Shown piece by piece: positions 17,775-25,956 of a DNA stretch of 64,000 nucleotides. The translations under genes were made by a program, and so were the position numbers. Origin of the DNA: Prochlorococcus sp. AG-418-C09 (GTDB lineage: Bacteria > Cyanobacteriota > Cyanobacteriia > PCC-6307 > Cyanobiaceae); NCBI GenBank assembly GCA_003214355.1, contig QCLS01000005.1, positions 35,021 through 99,020 of the forward strand, given 5' to 3'. The first letter of the stretch is position 1, and each line of letters opens with the position of its first letter. The notes under the pieces are model-generated. The model was not told the DNA's origin. It saw only the letters and a list, made by a program, of their open reading frames with translations, and ran no database searches.

Positions 17775-17780
17775 TACATC

Positions 17781-18029
17781 ATGATTAATATTCTATCTTT
17801 ATTCCTATCTTCAATAATGTGGGTTCAAGTTCCTCAATGGAGTAATGACTGGTCTAAATGCGCTGTAGATGTTCCAGACGCTTCATGCCATTGGTATGTT
17901 GCTTCTCCAGATAATACATTCGGAGATGGTTTTGATTGGGCTAGTGCTCCTTGGTTTGACGCTAATGGACTTAAGGATGTTCCTAGTATTTCCAGGACAA
18001 CTGCAATAGAAAACCTGCAAAATCAGTAG
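17781..18029 (+). CDS. Trp-rich small protein, unknown (82 or 70 residues)
   Basis: From the ATG at 17781 the protein begins with a short hydrophobic segment (MINILSLFLSSIM). From the inner Met at 17817 it begins MWVQVPQWSNDW and is soluble. The rest is rich in Trp, Asp and Pro with two cysteines (DWSKCAVDVPDASCHW) and a helical Lys/Asn end. A TATAAT box 6 bases before the first ATG makes the inner start attractive, because it would leave a normal short leader. I do not recognise the family. It is isolated between pheT and the hairpin cluster, whose first stem begins inside its stop codon. Confidence 0.6.
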   Translation: MINILSLFLSSIMWVQVPQWSNDWSKCAVDVPDASCHWYVASPDNTFGDGFDWASAPWFDANGLKDVPSISRTTAIENLQNQ

Positions 18030-18050
18030 AACTGTCTTTTAGACAGTTCT
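18028..18050 (+). terminator. Perfect 10-bp hairpin overlapping the stop codon of the W-rich gene
   Basis: The arms AGAACTGTCT (18028-18037) and AGACAGTTCT (18041-18050) are fully complementary around a TTT loop, and the first arm starts within the TAG stop. Rho-independent terminators need a U-run, but here an A-rich stretch follows on the + strand. It may be a terminator of unusual form, an mRNA 3'-end stabiliser, or part of the repeat cluster that follows. Confidence 0.5.
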
Positions 18051-18069
18051 CATAGATAAAAAAGGCTTT

Positions 18070-18272
18070 TATAGCAGTTCTTTATAGAGATTCTTATTTT
18101 CTTGGACATTTAAAGGACATAATTTATTATTTTATCAGTCAATTTTTAATGGTTTTTCGGGTATTAAGTAATTGGGCATGGATTAATCAGATCGATAAAT
18201 TATTATGTCTTACTTATCTGATATAAGACTATAGAGTAGACTAATATTAAGTCTCATATAAGAACTGCTATA
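18070..18272. repeat. Long-range 12-bp inverted repeat framing a 179-base segment
   Basis: TATAGCAGTTCT at 18070-18081 is the exact reverse complement of AGAACTGCTATA at 18261-18272. The enclosed segment has no ORF of note and contains the first copy of the 44-base repeat. The AGAACTG/CAGTTCT core also occurs in the 10-bp hairpin at 18028-18050, so at least three related arms lie within 250 bases. A transcript could close into one long structured RNA. Confidence 0.55.
18221..18264. repeat. 44-base intergenic repeat, copy 1 (imperfect palindrome)
   Basis: It begins ATATAAGACTA and ends CATATAAGAA, with AGACTAATATTA in the centre. The outer arms are complementary apart from one T/C change. It resembles the equally long element at 18404-18447 at about four of five positions by hand alignment. 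It does not code for a plausible protein. Confidence 0.55.
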
Positions 18273-18294
18273 CCAAAAATTCTTGTATTTTTGG
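18273..18294 (+). repeat. 8-bp perfect hairpin after the long-range repeat arm
   Basis: CCAAAAAT (18273-18280) and ATTTTTGG (18287-18294) pair perfectly across a 6-base loop. It begins immediately after the right arm of the 12-bp inverted repeat. A T-run lies inside the 3' arm rather than after it, so it is not a classical terminator. Confidence 0.45.
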
Positions 18295-18403
18295 CAGAGT
18301 AAATTTTATTTTAATTTCTATTTATTCAACATAACTGTATACATTAACTTTCACTAATAAATAATTAATGAAGATCAGTAATTTAACAACTCCTAGTGAT
18401 CTT

Positions 18404-18447
18404 ATATAAGACTAGTAAATAGACTTAATATTAGTCTTATATAAGAA
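18404..18447. repeat. 44-base intergenic repeat, copy 2, with a 14-bp perfect stem
   Basis: CTTATATAAGACTA (18401-18414) is the exact reverse complement of TAGTCTTATATAAG (18432-18445), leaving a 17-base loop that holds AGACTTAATAT. The element ends 9 bases before the stop of the RHH/J-domain gene at 18456, so on the minus strand it could end that gene's mRNA. A U-run is lacking. It matches copy 1 in length and both ends. Confidence 0.6.
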
Positions 18448-18455
18448 TAAGGATA

Positions 18456-19469
18456 CTAATTTCTATATAGATTTTTTAGCAATTGATACGCTTCATTTAG
18501 TTTTCTCATTTGATCTATTGATCCTCCAGTATCTGGATGCGTCTCTAAGGCTATTGATTTATAGGCCTCCCTAATTTTACGTAATGTATGAGCTGATCCT
18601 GCGGCTGTTGATAAATTCAATAATTTAAGTGCTCTATGTACCGTCATTGTTGAGTCCAAAGTTTCAAATGAATTTGATCTGTTATTACGTTTAAATCTAC
18701 TTACAAACCTCCTCATTAGTGTTGGTATCCTATTAATTAAATCTGATGTAGCAAAAGGGTCTTCTAAAACGCCAATCATTAATAAAACAATTTCAAGGGA
18801 TGGATTTTTCTTTATCCAAAATGGACATAATTCAGACATAAATTTATTGGCTGCACTCCATGTAAAGGGTAAATTTTCTGTTCCATCAAGATTTGGCCAT
18901 ATATCCCTTCCAAACCAATCCATCGAAGCTTCTACTACATGATCGTTAGGAACTGTTCCGTATAAGGTTTTCCAATGACTAATTAACGCTATTCGACATT
19001 TTATTAATTCAGTTTCTTTAATTGTATTAATTTGAATATCATTAATATTCCCCTTTAATTTTTCACTATTAATACTTCTTCTTAGATTCTTTACTTTTTT
19101 CTCAACAAAATTGGGAAGGCTTATGTTTAAGTTTGGTTTTTCTTTATATTGATCATTATTTGAAACTCTTTTATTTAAAGATATCTCATTAATTTCTTTT
19201 TTAATGTCTGATTTAATTAATACCAATGCTCTATTTTCATCAATATTTAAATTTTCATTATTATTCTTTTTCTCGTTAAAGTCTATTTCTTGCTGTTGGT
19301 TCTTAGGTAGTAAATCATCTTCTTGTAGAAGTTCTTTAAGTATCTTTTCAATTACAAGTCCTCTTGCTCTAAATCCCCACTCTTTTCGTAATTGATCAAA
19401 CCTGGAAATTAGTTCCTCAGGTAAATCAATCGAAATTCTTTTTGAATTTGAATTTTCAGGAATATTCAA
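18456..19469 (-). CDS. Ribbon-helix-helix / J-domain fusion protein
   Basis: 337 residues. Residues about 10-48 (KRISIDLPEELISRFDQLRK, then a second helix ending IEKILKELL) look like a CopG/Arc-type ribbon-helix-helix DNA-binding unit. A polar linker of roughly 100 residues rich in Asn and Lys follows. A middle domain at about 155-265 contains Trp-rich helices (WKTLYGTVP, DWFGRDIWP). The C-terminus is a J-domain (about 275-337) with the obligatory HPD at 311-313, which recruits and stimulates DnaK. A J-domain at the very C-terminus of a likely DNA-binding protein is unusual and suggests chaperone-assisted remodelling of a DNA or replication complex. This is inference; no partner is known from the window. 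Confidence 0.75.
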   Translation of the reverse strand: MNIPENSNSKRISIDLPEELISRFDQLRKEWGFRARGLVIEKILKELLQEDDLLPKNQQQEIDFNEKKNNNENLNIDENRALVLIKSDIKKEINEISLNKRVSNNDQYKEKPNLNISLPNFVEKKVKNLRRSINSEKLKGNINDIQINTIKETELIKCRIALISHWKTLYGTVPNDHVVEASMDWFGRDIWPNLDGTENLPFTWSAANKFMSELCPFWIKKNPSLEIVLLMIGVLEDPFATSDLINRIPTLMRRFVSRFKRNNRSNSFETLDSTMTVHRALKLLNLSTAAGSAHTLRKIREAYKSIALETHPDTGGSIDQMRKLNEAYQLLKNLYRN

Positions 19470-19613
19470 TAATGTTTTTATTTAATAGTAATGAATTTAT
19501 TTAATTTTATTCAAAAAAAACTGAAAGTCTATATGGAATAATATTTTTAAATTAAAACCAACTTATTTTCATGTCACAGTTCAATTAATTATCTTTTTAT
19601 AATAAAAATAAAA

Positions 19614-19793
19614 ATGTTTAATTGTTATTTCAAATCATCCAAAGAAAAAAAGAGTTTTTATCAAAATAAGAAATTAGAAATGCTCAATTATATTAAAGAC
19701 TCTCTTGAACGGAAAATCGCCTCTGTTACAGCTTCTATACAAGTTTTAGAAAGCCAAATAAGCAGGGATAACGAAGTTGAAGTAACTAATTAA
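19614..19793 (+). CDS. Small helical protein (59 residues), possible coiled coil
   Basis: An ATG ORF with a basic start (CYFKSSKEKKSF) and a heptad-like helix over residues about 23-52 (MLNYIKDSLERKIASVTAS, then IQVLESQI), ending acidic. The spacing of Leu/Ile/Val suggests a short coiled coil. It is divergent from the RHH/J-domain gene and converges on the Ap4A phosphorylase-type gene 3 bases away. No family is recognised, but the composition argues for a real gene. Confidence 0.5.
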   Translation: MFNCYFKSSKEKKSFYQNKKLEMLNYIKDSLERKIASVTASIQVLESQISRDNEVEVTN

Positions 19794-19796
19794 TAT

Positions 19797-20633
19797 TCAA
19801 ACAAAACATTCTAGAAGTTTTTCAGGGCCAAATTTCTTCAAATAATTAGTATTCGATTTTTCAGTTACTAATAGATATCCTGCAAAACCCAAACCGTTAA
19901 TACTGAATCCATGAATATGATCATTTTTTCTCTTTATAATAGCGATCCATTTATTAGTTATTAAAATATTGTAAGGATGTATCGGTTTCTTATCACTAAT
20001 AGGGTCCCCAAGACCTAATTTCCTGCATAATTCTAAATAAAATTCAAAAAGAAACGATGGATTTTCTAAAAAATTAAATTTGGATACAACAATATTTTTT
20101 TTAAGCTTACTATTTATATCTTGATTTGAGTTCATCTCTAAAAACCACTTTTCTCTTGGGCACGATATCTCATCTATAGATCTACGCAGAAGTTGAAAAT
20201 GCCTGTGTGGTTGACTTGCTCCTGCAATGGGAGAACTATTGAAAAACCATAATCCACTAGTATCTTTATTAACTATTTGGATCGCTCTCCAATCATAAAT
20301 ATCTAACCATCCATTTTGAGGTTTCCATTTATTTGTAATCAGCAAAATATGTCCCTTTTGTACAGGGTACTTGTTTAATATTAATTGGTGATTATCACCA
20401 ATTTTATCAATTTCTAGTATCTTTTCCCATGGACAAAATGGATTCTGCTTAGGGCCATAAATTTTTTTTTTATTAAATTTTGAAGTATTGAGTTTCCTAA
20501 TTATGAAGTCGTCCTTTTCATATAAATCTCTTGTAATAATATCGGTTTTGAGAGGACATAATGATTCATTATCAATTGATAATCGAGTTTGCTCTAGTGC
20601 TTTTTTCCAATATATTTCTAAAGTCATTTGCAA
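19797..20633 (-). CDS. ATP adenylyltransferase (Ap4A phosphorylase)-family protein
   Basis: A 278-residue HIT-like enzyme. The catalytic motif is ASQPHRHFQLLRR, with the His-x-His-x-Gln core, preceded by LILNKYPVQKGHILLITN and the WLDIYDWRAI region of the family. It breaks down diadenosine tetraphosphate (Ap4A) with phosphate to ATP and ADP, removing a nucleotide made by aminoacyl-tRNA synthetases under stress. The length is close to that of yeast and cyanobacterial homologues. The gene stands 42 bases downstream of the DUF2237 gene on the same strand. Confidence 0.85.
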   Translation of the reverse strand: MQMTLEIYWKKALEQTRLSIDNESLCPLKTDIITRDLYEKDDFIIRKLNTSKFNKKKIYGPKQNPFCPWEKILEIDKIGDNHQLILNKYPVQKGHILLITNKWKPQNGWLDIYDWRAIQIVNKDTSGLWFFNSSPIAGASQPHRHFQLLRRSIDEISCPREKWFLEMNSNQDINSKLKKNIVVSKFNFLENPSFLFEFYLELCRKLGLGDPISDKKPIHPYNILITNKWIAIIKRKNDHIHGFSINGLGFAGYLLVTEKSNTNYLKKFGPEKLLECFV

Positions 20634-20675
20634 AAAATTATCATAATCATTCTAAAAAAAATAATAAATTTGTAG

Positions 20676-21059
20676 TTACTTTTTATTAAATTGATATTCT
20701 TTTAATTTTTCTAGAGGTACTGTTTCTAAGACTACAATATTTGTTGATTCTAATATGACTTTTGGTGCAAGACCGTCTAATAATGCCTGCTTCCACCTAT
20801 CAAGACAAATACACCAATGATCACCATCCTTTAATCCTGGGAAGGAATAAATAGGCATGGGAGTTATTAAATCATTACCTTGTGATTTACTATATTTCAG
20901 GAAATTATCATCCATTACACAACATATAGAATGATTCCCTAAATCATTTTTGTCATAGTTGCAAAATCCATCTCTGAACCAGCCTGTCATAGGTGCACAA
21001 CTACAAACCTTTATTTTTTCTCCTAAAACATTCAATTGAACTTGATTTTTTATGGTCAT
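20676..21059 (-). CDS. DUF2237-family protein
   Basis: 127 residues with the DUF2237 signature regions: CSCAPMTGWFRDGFC near the start, then HSICCVMDDNFL, GLKDGDHWCICLDRW and LDGLAPKVILEST. The six or more conserved cysteines and the His suggest metal or redox chemistry, but no activity is established for the family. It is co-oriented with and 42 bases upstream of the Ap4A phosphorylase-type gene. Confidence 0.85.
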   Translation of the reverse strand: MTIKNQVQLNVLGEKIKVCSCAPMTGWFRDGFCNYDKNDLGNHSICCVMDDNFLKYSKSQGNDLITPMPIYSFPGLKDGDHWCICLDRWKQALLDGLAPKVILESTNIVVLETVPLEKLKEYQFNKK

Positions 21060-21157
21060 AGATTTTTTCTTAATAATAAAACAGCAACATTTCTTAAAAA
21101 AAGTTTGACGAGTATGGGGGGTAAGGAGGTAATAATTCTAATAAGGTTTTTTTCATT

Positions 21158-21376
21158 ATGGATTGGGAGTTTACTGAAAATATAGCATTTAAAGCTCTTT
21201 ATGATGCTTTTAAAGATAGTGAAGAAACTTCCGCACTAGAATTCTTATCTAGTGATGGTGCTTCATACTATCTTGAATTAACACAGGACGCAGCGGGTGA
21301 GGGACTTGATCTCGGTGATAATGAAATTATGGAAGAACTTAAGGAAGAAATTATTGAATATCTAGAAGAAAACTAA
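21158..21376 (+). CDS. Small acidic protein (72 residues), unknown
   Basis: Strongly acidic (about one residue in four is Asp or Glu), with an N-terminal helix (FTENIAFKALYDAFKDS), a short beta-like middle (SSDGASYYLEL) and an acidic helical end (IMEELKEEIIEYLEEN). It is soluble with no cysteine. The even codon use and ATG start support a real gene. No family is recognised with certainty. It converges on metH, with 9 bases between the stops. Confidence 0.6.
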   Translation: MDWEFTENIAFKALYDAFKDSEETSALEFLSSDGASYYLELTQDAAGEGLDLGDNEIMEELKEEIIEYLEEN

Positions 21377-21385
21377 GGATTTAGC

Positions 21386-24300
21386 TTAGGCGCTAAAATA
21401 TTTAGCTTTTGAGTGTAGTGAAATGATAGCTGTAGTACTTTGTTCTGGATGAAGTTGTTCAGATTCATCCATGGTCAAGTTAATTCTTTTTGCATCCAAC
21501 AATGATAATTGTATGTTTGAATCAGATACTTTTGGACATGCAGGATATCCAAAGGAATATCTTGCTCCTCTGTATTTTTGAGCAAGTATTTCTCTATTTT
21601 TGTCTGGTTCTTCAGTCCTAAACCCACATTCAATACGAATTATTGCATGGACATACTCAGCTAGAGCTTCTGCCAATTGAACTGTAAGTCCATGGAATAA
21701 TAAATAATCGCTATATTTATCTTCTTTAAATAATTTTTGAGAATATTCACTGGCAATATCGCCCATTGTTACTGCCTGCATAGGAAATATATCTGTTGGT
21801 TTATCATTTTTTAAATCACAATAGAAATCTGCTATGCAAAGATTATTCCCAGATTTTTGTCTTGGAAAGTGGAATTGGGAAATTTGATTTAATGATTTAT
21901 CATCAAATAGTAAAATACTATTATCTTTTCTACCACATCTGAAATATCCATAAACTGCCTTGGGTGAAATAAGTTTTTTATTTACAATTGTATCTAACCA
22001 ATTATCTAACAATGGTTTAGCAAATGAATCCAAATAGTTATTGTATTCATCTACGCTTTGGTTTTTTCCTTTTTTTAATTGCCATTGTCCTCTAAATAGA
22101 GCTTTTGTATCTAAATAAAAAATTAACTTATTTAAATCAATATCAAAGTCGTATAAGACTTTCGTACCATAAAAAGGAGCTTGAATTGGTTCTTCTTCTG
22201 TTACAAATTTAGATCTTATAAAATTTTCTTTTAAATTTAATTTTGAATTATCAGTACTTATGGATATTGATTTATTAACCGCTTCAGAATTAGTTTTTGA
22301 TGAGGCTAAATTAATATTTATACCCTCATTATTAATAAATCCCTCTGTATTAGACCAATTTCCCTTTTTTTTATTATCCATATATTCATTCATGAATTTA
22401 AGATCAGTGAACGCATCTTTTCCGTACAATATTTTCCCTTTATATATTTTGCTGCAGTCCTCATTTACAAATTTTGGCGTTAATGCAGCACCTCCTAATA
22501 TGACTGGTACACTAATATCTTGATTGTTAAAAGCCTCTAAATTATCTTTCATAAATGCAGTTGACTTAACAAGTAATCCGCTCATAGCGATGCAATCTGC
22601 ATTGTGCTTCTTTTGTGCTTCTATAATTGCTGAAACATCTTGCTTTATTCCAAGATTTATTACGTCATAACCGTTATTTGTAAGTATTATGTCAACCAAA
22701 TTTTTTCCAATATCATGAACATCGCCTTTGACTGTTGCAATTAAGAGTTTTCCATTTGATATGTTTTCATCTACAGTTTCCATGTATGGTTCTAAAATTG
22801 AAACAGCAAACTTCATTGTTTCAGCTGATTGGAGTACGAATGGCAATTGCATTTGACCTGAGCCAAATAAATCCCCTACAACCTTCATCCCATCAAGTAA
22901 AAAGGTATTAATTATTTCAAGAGGTTTATATTTTTTTAACGCTTTATTTAATTGATCTTCTAAACCTATTTTTTCTCCATCAATAATATGATTTTTTAAA
23001 CTTTCTTCAAGAGTCAAGTTTTTATTTTCTGATGATGCTCTTTTGAAATCCTTAATAGATAAATCTTGAAAAGCCTTTGTGAGTTCTACTAATGGATCAT
23101 AAGTACAAATATCATCTTCAAATTCTCTTTTGTCATATATCAAATCTAAGCAAAGCTTTTTAGTTTCCTCAGAAATTTTTGATAATGGCAGAATTTTATT
23201 AGGTGCGATAATAGCGGAATCCAATCCTGCTTTAATGCATTCATCTAAAAATATTGAATTTAAATTAATTCTAGATAATGGAGATAGACCAAAACTTATG
23301 TTCGATATCCCCAATATAATATGAATTTCTGAAAAATCTTCACGAATTTTGGATATAGCAGTAATTGTTTCTTTAGCGTTTAATCTATCTTCTTCTATCC
23401 CAGTAGATATTGGCAGTGCTAATGGATCAATAAAGATCTCATAATCTGATAAACCACTTTTTCTTGTTTTATTAATCGCTCGTTTAACAATGTTATATTT
23501 TTTATCTGCATTCCTTGCCATTCCATCTTCATCAATAGTTCCTACTACAAGTCCGGAACCATACCCCAATGCTAAATTTAGAACTTGATCAAATCTTTCA
23601 TCACCGTCTTCGTAATTAGTTGAATTTATAATACATTTACCACCAGCAGACTTTAATCCACTTTCCATTTTGTCAGCATCTGTAGAATCAATCATTAATG
23701 GTAAATTTATGTTGGTAACAAGTCTTGAAGTTATTTCTTTCATATCTTTTACACCGTCTCTCCCCACATAATCAACATTTACATCAAGAACGTGTGCATT
23801 TTCTTTTTGTTGTTGCTTTGCAATTGAAACTAGGCCATCCCAATCGTCTTTATTTAGCAACTCCCTTACCTTTTTAGATCCACTTGCATTTAATCTTTCT
23901 CCTACAATCAAAATTGAATTATCTTGTTTGTATGGCACAGAATTATATATTGATGATGCAGAAGGAATATATCCAAATGAATTGTTCTTACAATTTTTGT
24001 TAGTCCTTTCGTTATGTATAATTTCATCAATTATTGAAGATAGATATTTAATATGATCAGGTGTAGTCCCACAACATCCACCTATTAATTGAACATTAAA
24101 GTCATATATAAAATTCATTAACTGCATTTTTAATTCTATTGGCTTTAATCTGTAGTGAGCTACACCACCAATATTTTCAGGTAGACCTGCATTGGGAATA
24201 CAACTTATAGCGAAGGGTGAATTTTCAGACAAATATTTAATATGTTCCTTCATTTGTTCTGGACCAGTTGCACAATTAAGTCCAAGGATATCTATATTAA

Positions 24301-24952
24301 ATGGCTCTAATATTGTTAATGCAGATGCGATATCAGATCCAACAAGCATAGTACCTGTTGTTTCCATTGTTATAGATACCATTATGGGTATATCTATATT
24401 TTTACTATCAAGTACTTCTTTTGATGCTAATAAGGCAGATTTGATTTGTAATACATCTTGACAAGTTTCAATTAAAAGAAGATCAACTCCTCCATCTATA
24501 AGACCAGATATTTGTTCTTTATATGATTGCTTTAATTCATCAAAATCTATATGTCCTAATGTGGGTAATTTAGTAGTTGGTCCAATTGAACCAGCAACAA
24601 ACCTTGGTTTATCAACTGATGCATACTTGGTTGCAGCATTTTTGGCTATCAATGCAGCATTTTTATTAATCTCAAATGCCTTATCCGCAATATCATATTC
24701 ATCAAGAACTATGGATGTGGCTCCAAAAGTATTAGTTTCTATAACATGACAACCTGCTTCTAAGAATGATTTATGAACCCTCTCAACTACTTTTGGTGAT
24801 GATAAAACAAGGTTTTCATTACAACCTTCTAATTCTTTTCCTCCAAAGTCATCTGCAGTAAGATTTAAGTTCTGAAATGATGTTCCAGTACCTCCGTCAA
24901 AAATAATTAAAGGCTTTTCTTCTCTATTTAGATAGTTTCTGAAAGATTCCAT
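21386..24952 (-). CDS. metH: Cobalamin-dependent methionine synthase
   Basis: A 1188-residue four-module enzyme. It has a homocysteine-binding domain (about 1-320, zinc ligands Cys227, Cys293 and Cys294), a methyltetrahydrofolate-binding domain (about 340-620), a B12 cap and binding domain with DVHDIGKN (His746 as the lower cobalt ligand) and a C-terminal SAM/flavodoxin-binding reactivation domain (about 930-1188, RGARYSFGYPACP). It moves a methyl group from methyl-THF to homocysteine. It follows ilvE with a 19-base gap, leaving no room for a B12 riboswitch directly upstream. The cell therefore depends on its own cobalamin genes, two of which (cobU, cobN) are in this window. Confidence 0.98.
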   Translation of the reverse strand: MESFRNYLNREEKPLIIFDGGTGTSFQNLNLTADDFGGKELEGCNENLVLSSPKVVERVHKSFLEAGCHVIETNTFGATSIVLDEYDIADKAFEINKNAALIAKNAATKYASVDKPRFVAGSIGPTTKLPTLGHIDFDELKQSYKEQISGLIDGGVDLLLIETCQDVLQIKSALLASKEVLDSKNIDIPIMVSITMETTGTMLVGSDIASALTILEPFNIDILGLNCATGPEQMKEHIKYLSENSPFAISCIPNAGLPENIGGVAHYRLKPIELKMQLMNFIYDFNVQLIGGCCGTTPDHIKYLSSIIDEIIHNERTNKNCKNNSFGYIPSASSIYNSVPYKQDNSILIVGERLNASGSKKVRELLNKDDWDGLVSIAKQQQKENAHVLDVNVDYVGRDGVKDMKEITSRLVTNINLPLMIDSTDADKMESGLKSAGGKCIINSTNYEDGDERFDQVLNLALGYGSGLVVGTIDEDGMARNADKKYNIVKRAINKTRKSGLSDYEIFIDPLALPISTGIEEDRLNAKETITAISKIREDFSEIHIILGISNISFGLSPLSRINLNSIFLDECIKAGLDSAIIAPNKILPLSKISEETKKLCLDLIYDKREFEDDICTYDPLVELTKAFQDLSIKDFKRASSENKNLTLEESLKNHIIDGEKIGLEDQLNKALKKYKPLEIINTFLLDGMKVVGDLFGSGQMQLPFVLQSAETMKFAVSILEPYMETVDENISNGKLLIATVKGDVHDIGKNLVDIILTNNGYDVINLGIKQDVSAIIEAQKKHNADCIAMSGLLVKSTAFMKDNLEAFNNQDISVPVILGGAALTPKFVNEDCSKIYKGKILYGKDAFTDLKFMNEYMDNKKKGNWSNTEGFINNEGININLASSKTNSEAVNKSISISTDNSKLNLKENFIRSKFVTEEEPIQAPFYGTKVLYDFDIDLNKLIFYLDTKALFRGQWQLKKGKNQSVDEYNNYLDSFAKPLLDNWLDTIVNKKLISPKAVYGYFRCGRKDNSILLFDDKSLNQISQFHFPRQKSGNNLCIADFYCDLKNDKPTDIFPMQAVTMGDIASEYSQKLFKEDKYSDYLLFHGLTVQLAEALAEYVHAIIRIECGFRTEEPDKNREILAQKYRGARYSFGYPACPKVSDSNIQLSLLDAKRINLTMDESEQLHPEQSTTAIISLHSKAKYFSA

Positions 24953-24971
24953 TTATTGTAAAAATCAATTT

Positions 24972-25883
24972 TTATATAGAAATTCTTGTAACCCAATTAT
25001 CATAGTCTTGAGAACGACCTTCTGTTATTTCTATAAGCTTATTTTTTAATTTATTCATTATTGGCCTTTTAACATTTAATTCAGTTGATTCAATTTTTTT
25101 AACTGGTGTAATTTTTGCTGCTGTACCAGTTAGAAAAACTTCATCTGCTATTAATAATTCAGTTTTATCAACAGGCCTTTCAATTACATTTATTCCGAAT
25201 GATTTTGCTAATTCAATTACGCTAGCTCTAGTAATTCCCTCAAGGATATCTTGATCAACACCAGGAGTTATTAAGTCACCATTTCTTACAATAAATAAAT
25301 TCATACCACTAGCTTCGCTTACCTTACCACTTGAATTTAATAGCAAGGCTTCATCAAACCCCGATAAACTAGCCTCTGTTTTAGCTAATGAACTAGTAAT
25401 ATAAGCACCACTTATTTTTCCTCGCAATGGGAGAGATCTATCTTCCTGCCTAGTCCAGCTACTCATTCTACAAGAAACACCATCTGGGGATAGATAATCT
25501 CCTAGTTCAATACAATAAATAAAGAAATTTGTTTCAATATTGTGTAACCTTGGAGCTATACCTAAATCGCTTGTATATACAAAGGGTCTTATATAAATAG
25601 GTTTTTTTGGATTGTTTCTTTTTATAACTTCTTCTAAGGATTTAAAAATATATTCCTCAGAAATATCAGTTAAGAGTAATTTTGCACTTTGACATAGCCT
25701 TTTGATGTGTTTGTCAGTTCTGAATAAAAGAAATTCATTTTTATCTTGTGGATTAGGAATAGCTCTCATTCCTCCAAAAGCAGCAGTTCCATAATGTAGA
25801 GCATGAGTAGCTATAGATATTTTTGCTTCTTTAAATGGTATGCATTGACCATCAAACCAAGCATACGGAAGAAAATTATGCAT
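24972..25883 (-). CDS. ilvE: Branched-chain amino acid aminotransferase
   Basis: A 303-residue fold-type IV PLP enzyme. It has ALHYGTAAFGGMRA near residues 28-41, a Lys within the SGAYITSSLAKTEA region, and the later phosphate-binding ...ITRASVIELAK and FLTGTAAKITPV motifs. It interconverts the 2-oxo acids and Leu, Ile or Val in the last step of branched-chain amino acid synthesis. The length is the bacterial norm. It is first in a likely ilvE-metH transcript and divergent from cobN across 73 bases. Confidence 0.94.
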   Translation of the reverse strand: MHNFLPYAWFDGQCIPFKEAKISIATHALHYGTAAFGGMRAIPNPQDKNEFLLFRTDKHIKRLCQSAKLLLTDISEEYIFKSLEEVIKRNNPKKPIYIRPFVYTSDLGIAPRLHNIETNFFIYCIELGDYLSPDGVSCRMSSWTRQEDRSLPLRGKISGAYITSSLAKTEASLSGFDEALLLNSSGKVSEASGMNLFIVRNGDLITPGVDQDILEGITRASVIELAKSFGINVIERPVDKTELLIADEVFLTGTAAKITPVKKIESTELNVKRPIMNKLKNKLIEITEGRSQDYDNWVTRISI

Positions 25884-25956
25884 GTTTCTATTTAGAAAAT
25901 GAGTTAAAATTCATTTAACTTACCTAACTATTGTAAACCTATTTTTATATTTATAA

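Noticed and set aside
24192..24461. 89-codon ORF on the + strand inside metH (also those at 22260-22523, 23130-23324 and 24561-24749)
   Set aside because: All are antisense shadows of the metH coding sequence, whose motifs (zinc cysteines, DVHDIG) are intact.
24953..24971. Possible cobalamin riboswitch before metH
   Set aside because: The gap between ilvE and metH is only 19 bases, far too short for the structure.
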